From contig NZ_CADIKF010000052.1 in NCBI RefSeq assembly GCF_902859875.1, positions 1-53,754 on the forward strand: DNA of 53,754 bases. The letters run 5' to 3'. Source of the DNA: Paraburkholderia solisilvae. GTDB lineage: Bacteria; Pseudomonadota; Gammaproteobacteria; Burkholderiales; Burkholderiaceae. The notes under the pieces were generated by a model. The model was not told the DNA's origin and made no database searches. It was given only the letters and a program-made list of their open reading frames with translations. Numbering within the stretch: position 1 is the stretch's first letter; each line of letters opens with the position of its first letter. The translations under genes were made by a program, and so were the position numbers. Of this stretch, positions 1 through 9,518 are shown piece after piece.

Positions 1-660
1 CGTCGCGCGCGGGCTGAACCAGCGCGCGCGGGCCGCCACGCCGCCCCCGATCACACCTGCGAGCAAGGCGGCGCCCAGCAGGATCGCAAGACCAACCCGG
101 ATCAGCAGCGCCCAGGGAATCGCGGGGCCTGGCGTATCCGCCTGCCGGGCGGACTCCGCGCTCGAGGGGGCGTCGCCGGGAGGCGTGGTGAGGGAGCGCG
201 TCGTCGAATCCGGCGCGGCATTGGCCATCGAATCCGGCATGGATTGCGCGGCAAACGAAGCGCCAGCCATACCGCTTGCGTGAGCAACCAGTTGATCGGG
301 TGCCGCGCTTGCGTCGGACGCGGCAATCGAGTCGGCGCCTGACTGGGCGGCGGCATCGGCAAACGCCGACGTCTGTGCGCCGGCGCCACCGCCTGCGCCG
401 CCGTTCGCGCCTGACGTAAAGCGGCAGTTCACCGGCGTACCCGTGTTGAGCGTGCGGTTCATGCCCATGCCGCCGAGCGGCGCAGGCAAACGCAGCACCG
501 CAGGCCCCGCGCAATCCGTACCTGAAAACCCCTCGTTGGCGAAGCCGGTCGCCGCTCCCGCCGCCGACTGCGTCGACGCGACGAACGCCGCCGCCTGTGC
601 CGCTCGGGCGGCCAGGCAGACAGCGAATACGCACAACACCCCGATGTTTCTCGATCGCAT
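1..660 (-). CDS. Gly/Ala-rich exported protein with C-terminal membrane helix, partial at left edge
   Basis: Reading leftward from an ATG at 660, the frame stays open to base 1 (220 residues, no stop), so the 3' end lies outside the window. Residues 1-23 look like a Sec signal peptide ending in AQA. Next comes a segment with two cysteines (in GTDCAG and VNCRF), then a low-complexity Gly/Ala/Ser/Asp-rich stretch of about 110 residues (including GANGGAGGGAG). A hydrophobic helix near residues 183-205 is followed by Arg-rich sequence, which fits an envelope protein anchored by its C-terminal part. I recognise no family. An in-frame ATG at 696 would add 12 residues beginning MKRRRG; neither start has a well-placed Shine-Dalgarno, so the start is uncertain. 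Confidence 0.6.
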   Translation of the reverse strand, partial: MRSRNIGVLCVFAVCLAARAAQAAAFVASTQSAAGAATGFANEGFSGTDCAGPAVLRLPAPLGGMGMNRTLNTGTPVNCRFTSGANGGAGGGAGAQTSAFADAAAQSGADSIAASDASAAPDQLVAHASGMAGASFAAQSMPDSMANAAPDSTTRSLTTPPGDAPSSAESARQADTPGPAIPWALLIRVGLAILLGAALLAGVIGGGVAARARWFSPRAT

Positions 661-1127
661 AGTCGTGTAGTTAGTGATGCCGCGCCGACGTTTCATTCCC
701 TGCGGAATGGCCCGCATGCCTGGCTTCTATAGGCCATGTTCAGCGGGCTAAACGCGTTTGCGTTGGAAAGTGAGCGGCAAATTGCCGGGACGCAAACGTG
801 TGCGCTTACGGCAAGGAATTGGCGTCGTGACTACGCAAACGAGGACTTCAAAAGTCTCGGATTATAAGGATGCTATTCATGCCGCATTCAATTCGGTTAC
901 CGGGTAACCGGTAAGCTGCAGCGAGAGGGGGTAGAGAAAACGGGCGGGAGTTGTTATTGAACGCAGCGACGCTATGGGTCGATGCGTGAACGTGCGCTTT
1001 CCGTGCGGCGCGTTCTTTTTTTCGCAACGCGTGATTTTATACCGCGAAGCGGTCGTTGCGCAGGCTAACCGGTTACGCACTAACCTCGCGGTATGCGCGG
1101 CCGGCGTGCGGCCCGCGCGCCGTGAAA
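661..1127. other. Intergenic region with repeated ACGCAAACG motif and palindromes
   Basis: No convincing gene lies between the left-edge protein and the dioxygenase. The 9-mer ACGCAAACG occurs three times: 755-763 (reverse), 790-798 and 833-841 (forward). A palindrome GGTTACC-G-GGTAACC lies at 895-909 and a related one, TAACCGGTTA, at 1066-1075. A short T run follows GCGGCGCG near 1010-1020. These probably mark control elements of the leftward gene and the 3' end of the iron operon. Confidence 0.4.
895..909. promoter_or_regulatory. Perfect GGTTACC-G-GGTAACC palindrome, possible operator
   Basis: Seven-base arms flank one central base, and the next bases repeat the ACCGGT core. A second copy of the TAACCGGTTA core lies at 1066-1075. 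The symmetry and the pair of related sites suggest a dimeric repressor site, but no cognate regulator is visible nearby. Confidence 0.3.
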
Positions 1128-1814
1128 TCAGGTGTCGCTCCACATCCGCAACAGGTTGTGGTAGCAACCCACCAGCGTGCGTCGCGCCGCTTCGTCGCCA
1201 TTCGATGCGTTCAGGCGCTGGATCGCGTTATCCAGATCGAACAGCAACGCGCGCTGCGTGTCGTCGCGCACGAGGCTTTGCGCCCAGAAGAAGCTCGACA
1301 CACGTACCCCGCGCGTGACCGGCCGCACCTGATGCAGGCTCGTGCCCGGATAGACGATCGCGTGACCGGCCGGCAGCTTCACTTCCTGCAGGCCGAAGGT
1401 GTCTTCGATCAGCAGTTCGCCGCCATCGTATTCGTCCGGCGGCGTCAGAAACAGCGTGATCGATACATCGGTGCGCACGCGCCGGCCGCTACCGGGCACG
1501 AGCCGGATCGCGCCGTCGACATGGCTGCCGAAATGCATGCCGCCTTCGTAGCGATTGAACAGCGGTGGGTACACCTTGTTCGGCAGCACCGCGCTGATGA
1601 AAAGCTGATTGCGTTCGAGCGACGCGATGATCCGGTCGCCGAACTCGAGCGCGATCGGCGAGCCTTCGTCGATCTGCTGGTTGTGTTTGACGGGCGCGCC
1701 CTGATAGCCGGCCGTCGCGCGGCCGTGCACCCAGGAATCGGTTGCCGCTTCGAGTTGCGCGCGCATCGCGGCGGCATCGGCGGGGCTCAGTACATCGGGA
1801 ATCGGGACAATCAT
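1128..1814 (-). CDS. piuC: Fe(II)/2-oxoglutarate-dependent PKHD-type hydroxylase (PiuC/YbiX family)
   Basis: This 228-residue protein has the length and layout of the YbiX/PiuC family, cytoplasmic iron(II)- and 2-oxoglutarate-dependent oxygenases found beside catecholate siderophore receptors. The iron ligands are visible as H98-x-D100 (in GSHVDG) and H161 (SLHQV), and R171 probably binds the 2-oxoglutarate carboxylate. It starts at ATG 1814, 81 bp downstream of the TonB-dependent receptor on the same strand, so the two are probably cotranscribed from the Fur-controlled promoter near 4312. The fiu-ybiX and piuA-piuC pairs are known from Escherichia coli and Pseudomonas. The substrate is not known from the sequence; a role in handling imported siderophore is inference. 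Confidence 0.9.
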   Translation of the reverse strand: MIVPIPDVLSPADAAAMRAQLEAATDSWVHGRATAGYQGAPVKHNQQIDEGSPIALEFGDRIIASLERNQLFISAVLPNKVYPPLFNRYEGGMHFGSHVDGAIRLVPGSGRRVRTDVSITLFLTPPDEYDGGELLIEDTFGLQEVKLPAGHAIVYPGTSLHQVRPVTRGVRVSSFFWAQSLVRDDTQRALLFDLDNAIQRLNASNGDEAARRTLVGCYHNLLRMWSDT

Positions 1815-1834
1815 CGTTCAACGCTTCCTGCGTG

Positions 1835-1871
1835 GCCGCGCGCCGCCGTGTCATAGCGGCACGCGCGCGGC
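1835..1871 (-). other. Nested hairpin between siderophore receptor and dioxygenase genes
   Basis: GCCGCGCG at 1835-1842 pairs with CGCGCGGC at 1864-1871, with an inner GCCG/CGGC pair. There is no T tract, so it may modulate downstream expression or mRNA stability and is unlikely to end the operon. Confidence 0.35.
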
Positions 1872-1895
1872 ATTCGTGGGATTCGCCCGCGGCGA

Positions 1896-4145
1896 TCAGT
1901 AGAAGCGATAGTTTACCGTCGCGAGGAATGTGCGGCCCAACGCCGGCACCGCGCGGCCGCCGTCGGACTGGATGATCTGATCGTAGTAATGCTTGTTGGT
2001 CAGGTTGATCAGATTCAGCTGGATGTCGTAGTGCTTCTGATGGAACGCGGCCATCGCATCCCAGCGCGTGTAACCCGGCACTTCGACGAGGTTGTTGGTC
2101 GCCGCGTAGCGCGGCCCCGTGTACACCGGTCCGCCGCCGATTTCCCATTGCGGCGTCAACGCATACGTCGTCCACAGCGTCAGCATATTGCGCGGCGTAT
2201 TCGCGGGAACATTGCCCTGGGTGCCGTCGAGTGCCTGCAAAATCTCGCCGTCCATATACGTGTAGCCGCCGAACACCTGCCACTTGTTCGTGATGCGGCC
2301 CGCTACACCGAGCTGGTAACCGCGCACACGGATATCGCCTTCAAGCGAATACGTGCCGTCGACGTTCAGCGTACGCGCGTTGGTCTGCTCGATATTGAAC
2401 AGCGACTGCGTGACCGACAGCCCGCCGCCAAGCAGATCCCATTTCGCGCCCACTTCGTACGACTTGTTGTGCACGGGCGGCAGGTTCTGTTGACCATTGG
2501 TCAGCGTCAGCGCTTCGAGCGACGGATCGAACGACGTGCCGTACGACACGTAGTACGACTGCCAGTCGGTCGGCTGCCAGATCACGCCGCCGCGCACGCT
2601 GGTGAAATAGTTGGTTTGCGTCGCATAGCCCGGCGCGTTCAACGAGTTGTTGATCGACGCCTCATAGCGGTCCCAGCGCACGCCGCCGACCACCTTCCAG
2701 TGCTGGCCGATCGACACCGTGTCGTTCGCGTAGATGCCGATGCCGTTCGCGCTCGATTCGGCGAGATTGCCCGGCGTGATCTGCAGGTTCGACGGCGTGG
2801 GCACATAAGCCGGATCGAGCAGCGGCACGACCGCGATCGTGTTGGTCGGCAGCCCCGGCGTGGTCGCGTTATACGACTGGTTGCTGTACGTCTCGTGGCT
2901 CAGATCGACGCCCGTCAGCAGTTCGTGTTTCAGGAAGCCGGTCGCGAACTTCGTCTGCAGCTCGGTCGTGTTGTACAACGAATGGTCGTTGATCACCCGA
3001 TCCTTGCCCTGCATCTTCACGAAGAGCTGCGACGGATCGAGCGACGTGAAGTTGCCGTTGGTGAGCGCAGTCGACGTCGCGAGCGGTCCGGTCAGCACCG
3101 CGGCCGGGTTCGACGCGCGCACGTCGGTGCTGTAGTGGCTGTATTGCGTCTGGTTGCTCAGCGTGACGTTGTCGTTGAAGCGATGCTTGATGCCCAACGA
3201 AAACGTCTGCACATCCTGGATCGTGCGATCGTTCGTAAAGCCGTAGAACGTCGACGGGCCGACCACCGACGCCGGATGGCCGTTAAGCGACGGGATGCCG
3301 TAGTCCGGCTGATCGCGGTTGTGCTGGATCAGCGCGGACAGCGTGATTTCGGTCGGCGTGCCGATGCCGAACTTCACTTCCGGCGCCACGCCGTAGTCCT
3401 TGCTTTTCATCTGGTCGCGCGTCGAGCCGAGGTCCTGGCCGAACGCATTGATACGGAATGCAGAGGTATCGTTGATCGGCGTGTCGAGGTCGACGGTCGT
3501 GCGGTAGCGGTCGCTGGTGCCGGCCTGCACGGACACATCCGCACGCGGCTTGAGCGTCGGCTGCTTGCTGACCTGGTTGATCACGCCGCCGGTCGAGCCG
3601 CGGCCGAAATACAGCGAAGACGGGCCGTACAGCACATCGATCGATTCGAGGTTGAACGTGTCGCGATAGTACTGGCCGCGGTCGCGAAAGCCGTCGAGAT
3701 AAATATCGGTGCGCGCGCTGAAGCCGCGCAGGTTGATGTTGTTGCCGATCGTGCCGCCTTCGGCCGCCGCGATCGTGATGCCGGGCACATTACGCAATGC
3801 GTCGGTAAACGACGACGCGGCCTGCGATTGCAACACCGCCTTCGGCACCACCACGGCGGCCTGCGGAATGTCGCGCAACGCGGTCGGCACTTTCGCGCCG
3901 ACACTCGAGATGTCCGGCTGGAAATCGGTGCTGGTGTCCGCCTGGCCGGTCACCTTCACCGCGGGCAGCGTCGCGCCCGGTGCGGCGCCGTCGCCCGCGC
4001 CGGCGTCTTTTGCATCGGCCGCCTGGCCGGTGCTTGCCTGCGCGACCTGCGCACCGGCGGGTGCGTTCGGCGCGGTCGTCTGCGCGTAAAGCGGCGTCGC
4101 GAAAATGGCCATGGCAGCCGCCGCGAGTGGCGTTGTCTTCAACAT
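1896..4145 (-). CDS. fiu: TonB-dependent catecholate siderophore receptor (Fiu-like)
   Basis: A 749-residue outer-membrane receptor for iron uptake. Residues 1-21 are a signal peptide ending LYAQ. A TonB-box-like PAVKVTG lies at 61-67, after an Ala/Gly-rich spacer. The plug domain (about 80-190) carries the usual RDIPQ, NINLRGF, YLDGFRDRGQYY and VLYGPSSLYFGRGSTGG motifs, and a 22-strand barrel is expected to the C-terminus, which ends in YRFY. Length and the following piuC homologue fit the Fiu/PiuA group. The ATG at 4145 is preceded by AGGGA. A Fur box about 165 bp upstream implies iron repression. The exact ligand (catecholate, hydroxamate or mixed) is inferred from the operon partner. Confidence 0.9.
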   Translation of the reverse strand: MLKTTPLAAAAMAIFATPLYAQTTAPNAPAGAQVAQASTGQAADAKDAGAGDGAAPGATLPAVKVTGQADTSTDFQPDISSVGAKVPTALRDIPQAAVVVPKAVLQSQAASSFTDALRNVPGITIAAAEGGTIGNNINLRGFSARTDIYLDGFRDRGQYYRDTFNLESIDVLYGPSSLYFGRGSTGGVINQVSKQPTLKPRADVSVQAGTSDRYRTTVDLDTPINDTSAFRINAFGQDLGSTRDQMKSKDYGVAPEVKFGIGTPTEITLSALIQHNRDQPDYGIPSLNGHPASVVGPSTFYGFTNDRTIQDVQTFSLGIKHRFNDNVTLSNQTQYSHYSTDVRASNPAAVLTGPLATSTALTNGNFTSLDPSQLFVKMQGKDRVINDHSLYNTTELQTKFATGFLKHELLTGVDLSHETYSNQSYNATTPGLPTNTIAVVPLLDPAYVPTPSNLQITPGNLAESSANGIGIYANDTVSIGQHWKVVGGVRWDRYEASINNSLNAPGYATQTNYFTSVRGGVIWQPTDWQSYYVSYGTSFDPSLEALTLTNGQQNLPPVHNKSYEVGAKWDLLGGGLSVTQSLFNIEQTNARTLNVDGTYSLEGDIRVRGYQLGVAGRITNKWQVFGGYTYMDGEILQALDGTQGNVPANTPRNMLTLWTTYALTPQWEIGGGPVYTGPRYAATNNLVEVPGYTRWDAMAAFHQKHYDIQLNLINLTNKHYYDQIIQSDGGRAVPALGRTFLATVNYRFY

Positions 4146-4311
4146 CCTGGTTCCCTGTCGTTGTCAGTTGGTTCTTATGAGCCGGCAACGCCTTCTGCTT
4201 TGTGCCGCCGGCGCACGCGATAAAGCGTGCGGGGACCACCCCAGCCGGCCGTGACGAGCCACCGCCGATGAGTTGTGTTTGCTTATTTTTTGTTAAAAAC
4301 AGTTACAACTA

Positions 4312-4330
4312 AATGAGAATCGCTATCATT
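4312..4330 (-). promoter_or_regulatory. Fur box upstream of the siderophore receptor
   Basis: The sequence AATGAGAATCGCTATCATT is an imperfect 19-bp palindrome with half-sites AATGAGAAT and AATGATAGC, close to the Fur consensus of GATAAT-type repeats. It lies in an AT-rich pocket with TTGTAA (reverse strand, 4303-4308) just downstream as a possible -35. Position and sequence support iron-dependent repression of the receptor/dioxygenase pair. Confidence 0.85.
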
Positions 4331-4492
4331 CCATAAATGACAGGAGTTATCAATCGTTGGCTGGCAAGGCTGTCGTCGAAATGCATCAGTTGCCAATTTG
4401 AAAGAATTGGCAACATCCCGATTGGCGTGACGCGGCAACGCACTCGCCCGCACAGCCCCGACAGGCCGTCAGTCCACGCCGAAAAAGAAAAA

Positions 4493-4515
4493 GGGCGGCA
4501 CTTCGCGTGCCGCCC
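4493..4515 (-). terminator. Rho-independent terminator of the glycerol ABC operon
   Basis: Perfect 9-bp stem GGGCGGCAC/GTGCCGCCC around the loop TTCGC. On the minus strand it is followed by TTTTTCTTTTTC. It lies about 40 bp past the glpV stop, at the end of the six-gene leftward operon. Confidence 0.9.
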
Positions 4516-4556
4516 TGTCGCCCTGTTTCGTCCGAATGTTTAGTGCGTGCGCACCG

Positions 4557-6299
4557 TCAACGGACCTTGCCGGCTTTCCATGCTGAAAGCAATTGATCGT
4601 ACTTGACGGTCTCGCCCTTCGGCTTTTCGTTCGCCAGTTTCTTCCACGGCGCGTGCTGGTCGGACAGCCATTTCGACGGGTCGCTTTCGGGATTCAACTC
4701 GGGCGCGCACGACTTCATCCCCGCGCGCTGCAGTCGTGCGAGCACCTGATCCATCTCCTTCGCGAGCGTGTCCATCGCGGCCTGCGGCGTCTTCTCGCCG
4801 GCCACCGCGGTGCCGACGTTCTTCCACCACAACTGCGCCATCTTCGGATAGTCCGGCACATTGTTGCCGGTCGGCGTCCACGCGACACGCGCCGGGCTGC
4901 GATAGAACTCGATCAGGCCGCCGTACTTGTCGGCGTTCTTCGTGAAGTAGTCGCTATGGATATCCGAGTCGCGAATAAACGTGAGCCCGACGATCGACTT
5001 CTTCAGCGACACCGACTTCGACGTCACGAACTGCGCGTAAAGCCATGCGGCCGCGCGCTGGTTGGCTGGCGTCGATTTGAAGAAGGTCCACGAACCGACG
5101 TCCTGGTAGCCGTTCTGCATGCCGTCTTTCCAGTACGCGCCATGCGGCGACGGCGCCATGCGCCACTTCGGCGTGCCGTCCGGGTTGGTCACGTTGCCGG
5201 GTTTGAGCATCGACGCGGTGAACGCGGTGTACCAGAACACCTGCTGCGCGATGCGGCCTTGCGCCGGCACCGGGCCCGCCTCGCTGAACGTCATGCCCGA
5301 CGCTTCGGGCGGCGCGTACTTCTTCAACCAGTCGATGTACTTGGTGGTCGCATAAACGGCCGCGGGGCTGTTGGTGCCGCCGCCGCGCGACACCGATGCG
5401 CCGACCGGATGGCAGCCGTCCGGCGTCACGCGAATGCCCCATTCGTCGACCGGCATGCCGTTCGGAATGCCCTTGTCGGCCTCTCCCGCCATCGACAGCC
5501 ACGCGTCGGTGAAACGCCATCCGAGCGACGGGTCCTTCTTGCCGTAGTCCATGTGCCCATACACTTTTTCGCCGTCGACCGTCTTCACATCGTTGGTGAA
5601 GAACTCGGCGATGTCTTCATAAGCGGACCAGTTGACCGGCACGCCGAGGTCATAGCCGTACTTCGTCTTGAACTTGTCCTGCAGGTCCTTGCGCGCAAAC
5701 CAGTCGGCACGGAACCAGTACAGGTTCGCGAACTGCTGGTCCGGCAGCTGGTAGAGCTTCTTGTCCGGCGCCGTGGTGAAGCTCGTGCCGATAAAGTCCT
5801 TGATGTCGAGACCCGGGTTCGTATAGTCCTTGCCTTCGCCCGCCATATAGTCGGACAGCGGGATGATCACACCATAGCGGTAGTGCGTGCCGATCAGATC
5901 GGAATCGGAAATCCAGCCGTCGTAGATGCTTTGCCCCGACTGCATCGACGTCTGCAACTTCTCGACAACGTCCCCTTCCTGAATGATGTCGTGCTTCACC
6001 GGAATGCCGGTAATTTCGGTGAACGCCTTCGCGAGCGTCTTCGACTCATAGATATGCGTGTCAATCGTTTCGGATACCACATGAACTTCCTTGACGCCCT
6101 GCGACTTCAGCTTCGCGGCCGTATCGATGAACCACTTCATCTCGTCCATCTGCTGCTGCTTGCTGAGCGTGCTGGGCTGAAACTCGCTGTCGACCCATTT
6201 CTGCGCCTCGGGCATGCCCGCCACCGCGGCATGGTCCGCCAAGGCGCCTGCAACGACGCCAGCGACCGCGAGCGCGACGATCCGTCTCCTGTGTTGCAT
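4557..6299 (-). CDS. glpV: Glycerol-type ABC transporter periplasmic substrate-binding protein
   Basis: A 580-residue extracellular solute-binding protein, longer than typical sugar binders but normal for the GlpV group. The N-terminus MQHRRRIVALAVAG begins a signal peptide of about 28 residues. Motifs such as YDGWISDSDLIGTHYRYG and LPDQQFANLYWFRADWF match what I recall of GlpV-like proteins. The ATG at 6299 is chosen because AGGAGA lies 5 bp upstream; an in-frame GTG at 6320 has no such site. It is last in an operon with the order described for GlpSTPQUV glycerol uptake in Rhizobium. It should capture glycerol in the periplasm and deliver it to GlpPQ. Ligand identity rests on operon homology. 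Confidence 0.85.
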   Translation of the reverse strand: MQHRRRIVALAVAGVVAGALADHAAVAGMPEAQKWVDSEFQPSTLSKQQQMDEMKWFIDTAAKLKSQGVKEVHVVSETIDTHIYESKTLAKAFTEITGIPVKHDIIQEGDVVEKLQTSMQSGQSIYDGWISDSDLIGTHYRYGVIIPLSDYMAGEGKDYTNPGLDIKDFIGTSFTTAPDKKLYQLPDQQFANLYWFRADWFARKDLQDKFKTKYGYDLGVPVNWSAYEDIAEFFTNDVKTVDGEKVYGHMDYGKKDPSLGWRFTDAWLSMAGEADKGIPNGMPVDEWGIRVTPDGCHPVGASVSRGGGTNSPAAVYATTKYIDWLKKYAPPEASGMTFSEAGPVPAQGRIAQQVFWYTAFTASMLKPGNVTNPDGTPKWRMAPSPHGAYWKDGMQNGYQDVGSWTFFKSTPANQRAAAWLYAQFVTSKSVSLKKSIVGLTFIRDSDIHSDYFTKNADKYGGLIEFYRSPARVAWTPTGNNVPDYPKMAQLWWKNVGTAVAGEKTPQAAMDTLAKEMDQVLARLQRAGMKSCAPELNPESDPSKWLSDQHAPWKKLANEKPKGETVKYDQLLSAWKAGKVR

Positions 6300-6420
6300 G
6301 GTCTTCTCCTGTGTCTCCACACCCCTTGGATCATCCGCCGGCGGCCGCCCGGGGCATCAACGGAACCGGTCTCTTCTCATCTGAATGCGCTCTGCGCGTA
6401 TCGATATCGATTGCTTGCGG

Positions 6421-6702
6421 CTAGCCTCTCCACATCACCACCAGCAGCACCACGACCGAAGCCGCGAAACCCGGCCAGACGTTGGCGCCTTCGCGCGTCA
6501 CCGCGAGCCAGAACAGATTCACGTACGCGGCCGCCAGCAAGCCGATAAAGAGCCGATCGCCGCGTGTCGTTGCGATCGGCAGAAAACCTTTGCGCTCGAC
6601 GGTCGGCGCGCGCAGCTCCCACACGGTCATGCCGGCGAGCATCACGACGACGCAAATAAAAAAGATCGCGACTTCCGGCGTCCAGTACATCCACGTGAGC
6701 AT
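6421..6702 (-). CDS. glpU: Small membrane protein of the glycerol ABC operon (DUF2160-like)
   Basis: A 93-residue protein with three hydrophobic segments (about 10-28, 50-70 and 77-92) beginning MLTWMYWTPE. It matches the small integral membrane protein conserved between the permease and binding-protein genes in GlpSTPQUV-type operons; its molecular role is unknown. The ATG at 6702 shares one base with the glpQ stop (TGATG), so translation is probably coupled. A 121-bp gap to glpV follows. Confidence 0.85.
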   Translation of the reverse strand: MLTWMYWTPEVAIFFICVVVMLAGMTVWELRAPTVERKGFLPIATTRGDRLFIGLLAAAYVNLFWLAVTREGANVWPGFAASVVVLLVVMWRG

Positions 6703-7515
6703 CACACTCTCCCCATTGCAAAGCCCTTGGCGATGTAGTTGCGCACGAAATAGATCACGAGCGCGCCCGGGATGATGGTCAGCACACCGGCCGCCGACAG
6801 CACGCCCCAGTCCATGCCCGCCGCCGATACGGTGCGCGTCATCACCGCCGCGATCGGCTTCGCGTTGACCGTGGTCAGCGTGCGCGCGAGCAGCAGTTCG
6901 ACCCAGCTGAACATGAAGCAGAAGAACGCGGTCACACCGACGCCCGACTTGATCAGCGGCAGAAAGATCTTCACGAAGAAGGTCGGGAACGAATAGCCGT
7001 CGATATACGCGGTCTCGTCGATTTCGCGCGACACGCCCGACATGAATCCTTCGAGAATCCATACCGCGAGCGGCACGTTGAACAGCATGTGCGCCAGCGC
7101 GACTGCGATATACGTGTCCTGCAGCCCGATGCTCGAATACAGCTGGAAGAACGGCAGCAGGAACACCGCGGGGGGTGTCATCCGGTTCGTCAGCAGCCAG
7201 AAGAACATATGCTTGTCGCCGAGGAAGCGATAACGCGAGAACGCATACGCGGCCGGCAAGGCCACCAGCACCGACAGCACGGTGTTCATCACCACGTAGA
7301 TGATCGAGTTGATGTACCCCCAGTACCACGACGAATCGGTGAAGATCACCTTGAAGTTCTCGAACGTGACATGCTGCGGCAGCAGCGCGAACGCCGACAT
7401 CGTTTCCTCGTTCGTACGCAGCGCGATCGACAGCATCCAGTACAGCGGAATCAGCGCGAACAGGATGTAGAGGGTGAGCACCAGCGCGCGAATCCAGCGG
7501 CGCTGCCCGGTCCGG

Positions 7516-7523
<8 letters not shown>
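6702..7523 (-). CDS. glpQ: Glycerol-type ABC transporter permease 2
   Basis: A 273-residue MalG-type inner-membrane permease with about six transmembrane helices. The cytoplasmic EAA-like loop is visible as EIDETAYIDGYSFPTFFVKI (about residues 176-195), where the coupling helix contacts an ATPase. The ATG at 7523 overlaps the upstream permease gene by 8 bp. This glpQ is unrelated to E. coli glycerophosphodiesterase GlpQ. Confidence 0.88.
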
Positions 7524-8405
<882 letters not shown>

Positions 8406-8409
<4 letters not shown>

Positions 8410-9518
8410 CGTACGGTCCTTTCGGCGACCTTCACGGGTATGCGCTCGTCGTTGCTGAAAAACACCGTTTCGGGCGCCGCGAGTTTCAGCCACACGGAAC
8501 CGTCCGGCACGCGCAGATGCGGCTCGAGCTTCGCGTTGATCAGATGGCCATCGCATTGCGCGGCAACGAGCTGATAGTTGCCGAGCTGTTGCACGCGCAA
8601 CAATTGCGCGCGGGCCGCGCCGGGCTCGCCCTCATGCGCAAGCCGCACGAACTCCGGACGAATGCCGAGCGTGAACGGGCCGCCTGCGTGCTTCAGCGCG
8701 GCGAGCGTGTCCGCGTCGAGCAGGACGCGCTGCGCGCCGAGCTTCACGCCATCGGCATCCAGTTCGACCGGGCACAGATTCATGCCGGGACTGCCGATGA
8801 AGTAGCCGACAAATGCATGGTCCGGCCGTAGGAACAGCGCTTCGGGTCCGCCTTTTTGCACGACGCGCCCGTTGGTCATCACGACCACCTCGTCCGCGAA
8901 CGTCAGCGCTTCGACCTGATCGTGCGTGACGTAGATCAGCGTGAGCTTGAGCTGCTGGTGAATTTTTTTCAGTTGCCGGCGCAGCATCCACTTCATGCGC
9001 GGATCGATCACCGTCAGCGGCTCGTCGAACAGGATCGCCGCGACATCGCGGCGCACGAGACCGCGGCCAAGCGAGATCTTCTGCTTCGCGTCGGCGGCGA
9101 GATTGCTCGCCTTGCGCGGCAACTCGCGTGTCATGTCGAGAATCTCGGCGACTTCATGCACGCGCCGGTTCACTTCAGCTGCGGGCATATTGCGGTTACG
9201 CAACGGGAACGCGAGATTGTCGAACACGCTCATCGTGTCGTAGATCACCGGGAACTGGAACACCTGCGCGATATTCCGCTCGCGCGGGCTTTGCCCGGTG
9301 ACGTCGCGCCCGTCGAAGCGCACCTTGCCCCCGGACGGCGTGACGAGCCCCGACACGATATTCAGCAGCGTCGTCTTGCCGCAGCCCGACGGTCCGAGCA
9401 GCGCGTACGCGCCGCCGTCTTCCCACACCATGCTCATCGGTTGCAGCGCGTAGTCGTCGAGCGTGGCGGGATTCGGCCGATACGCGTGCGCGAGATTCTC
9501 GAACTCAATGCGCGCCAT
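8406..9518 (-). CDS. glpT: Glycerol-type ABC transporter ATPase with degenerate signature motif
   Basis: A 370-residue MalK-type ATPase: nucleotide-binding domain about 1-235, then an OB-fold regulatory domain. Walker A GPSGCGKTT is at 42-50, the Walker B glutamate is E166 in LFDEPL, and the switch histidine H199 (VTHDQ) is present. The signature LSGGQ is replaced by LAADA (140-144), which I recall as a trait of GlpT-like proteins; the D-loop reads VIDP. The start MARIEF (9518) overlaps the end of glpS by 14 bp; an upstream extension of 25 codons is less likely. Unrelated to the glycerol-3-phosphate antiporter GlpT. Confidence 0.88.

Larger units (their letters stand above)
4146..4556. other. 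Intergenic region: iron promoter plus glycerol-operon terminator
   Basis: Besides the Fur box (4312-4330) and the terminator (4493-4515), this holds AT-rich sequence at 4280-4310 suited to the receptor promoter. A 68-codon open frame on the plus strand (4337-4543) overlaps the terminator, lacks family resemblance and is probably not a gene. Confidence 0.6.

Noticed and set aside
1989..4223. 744-codon open frame on the plus strand opposite the siderophore receptor
   Set aside because: Arg/His-rich antisense translation caused by G/C third-position bias of the real gene; no ribosome site or family resemblance.
4337..4543. 68-codon frame between the Fur box and the glycerol-operon terminator
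   Set aside because: It reads through the terminator hairpin, has no ribosome site and resembles nothing known.
4593..6548. 651-codon open frame opposite glpV
   Set aside because: Antisense shadow of a well-supported binding-protein gene, running across its promoter side without any motif.
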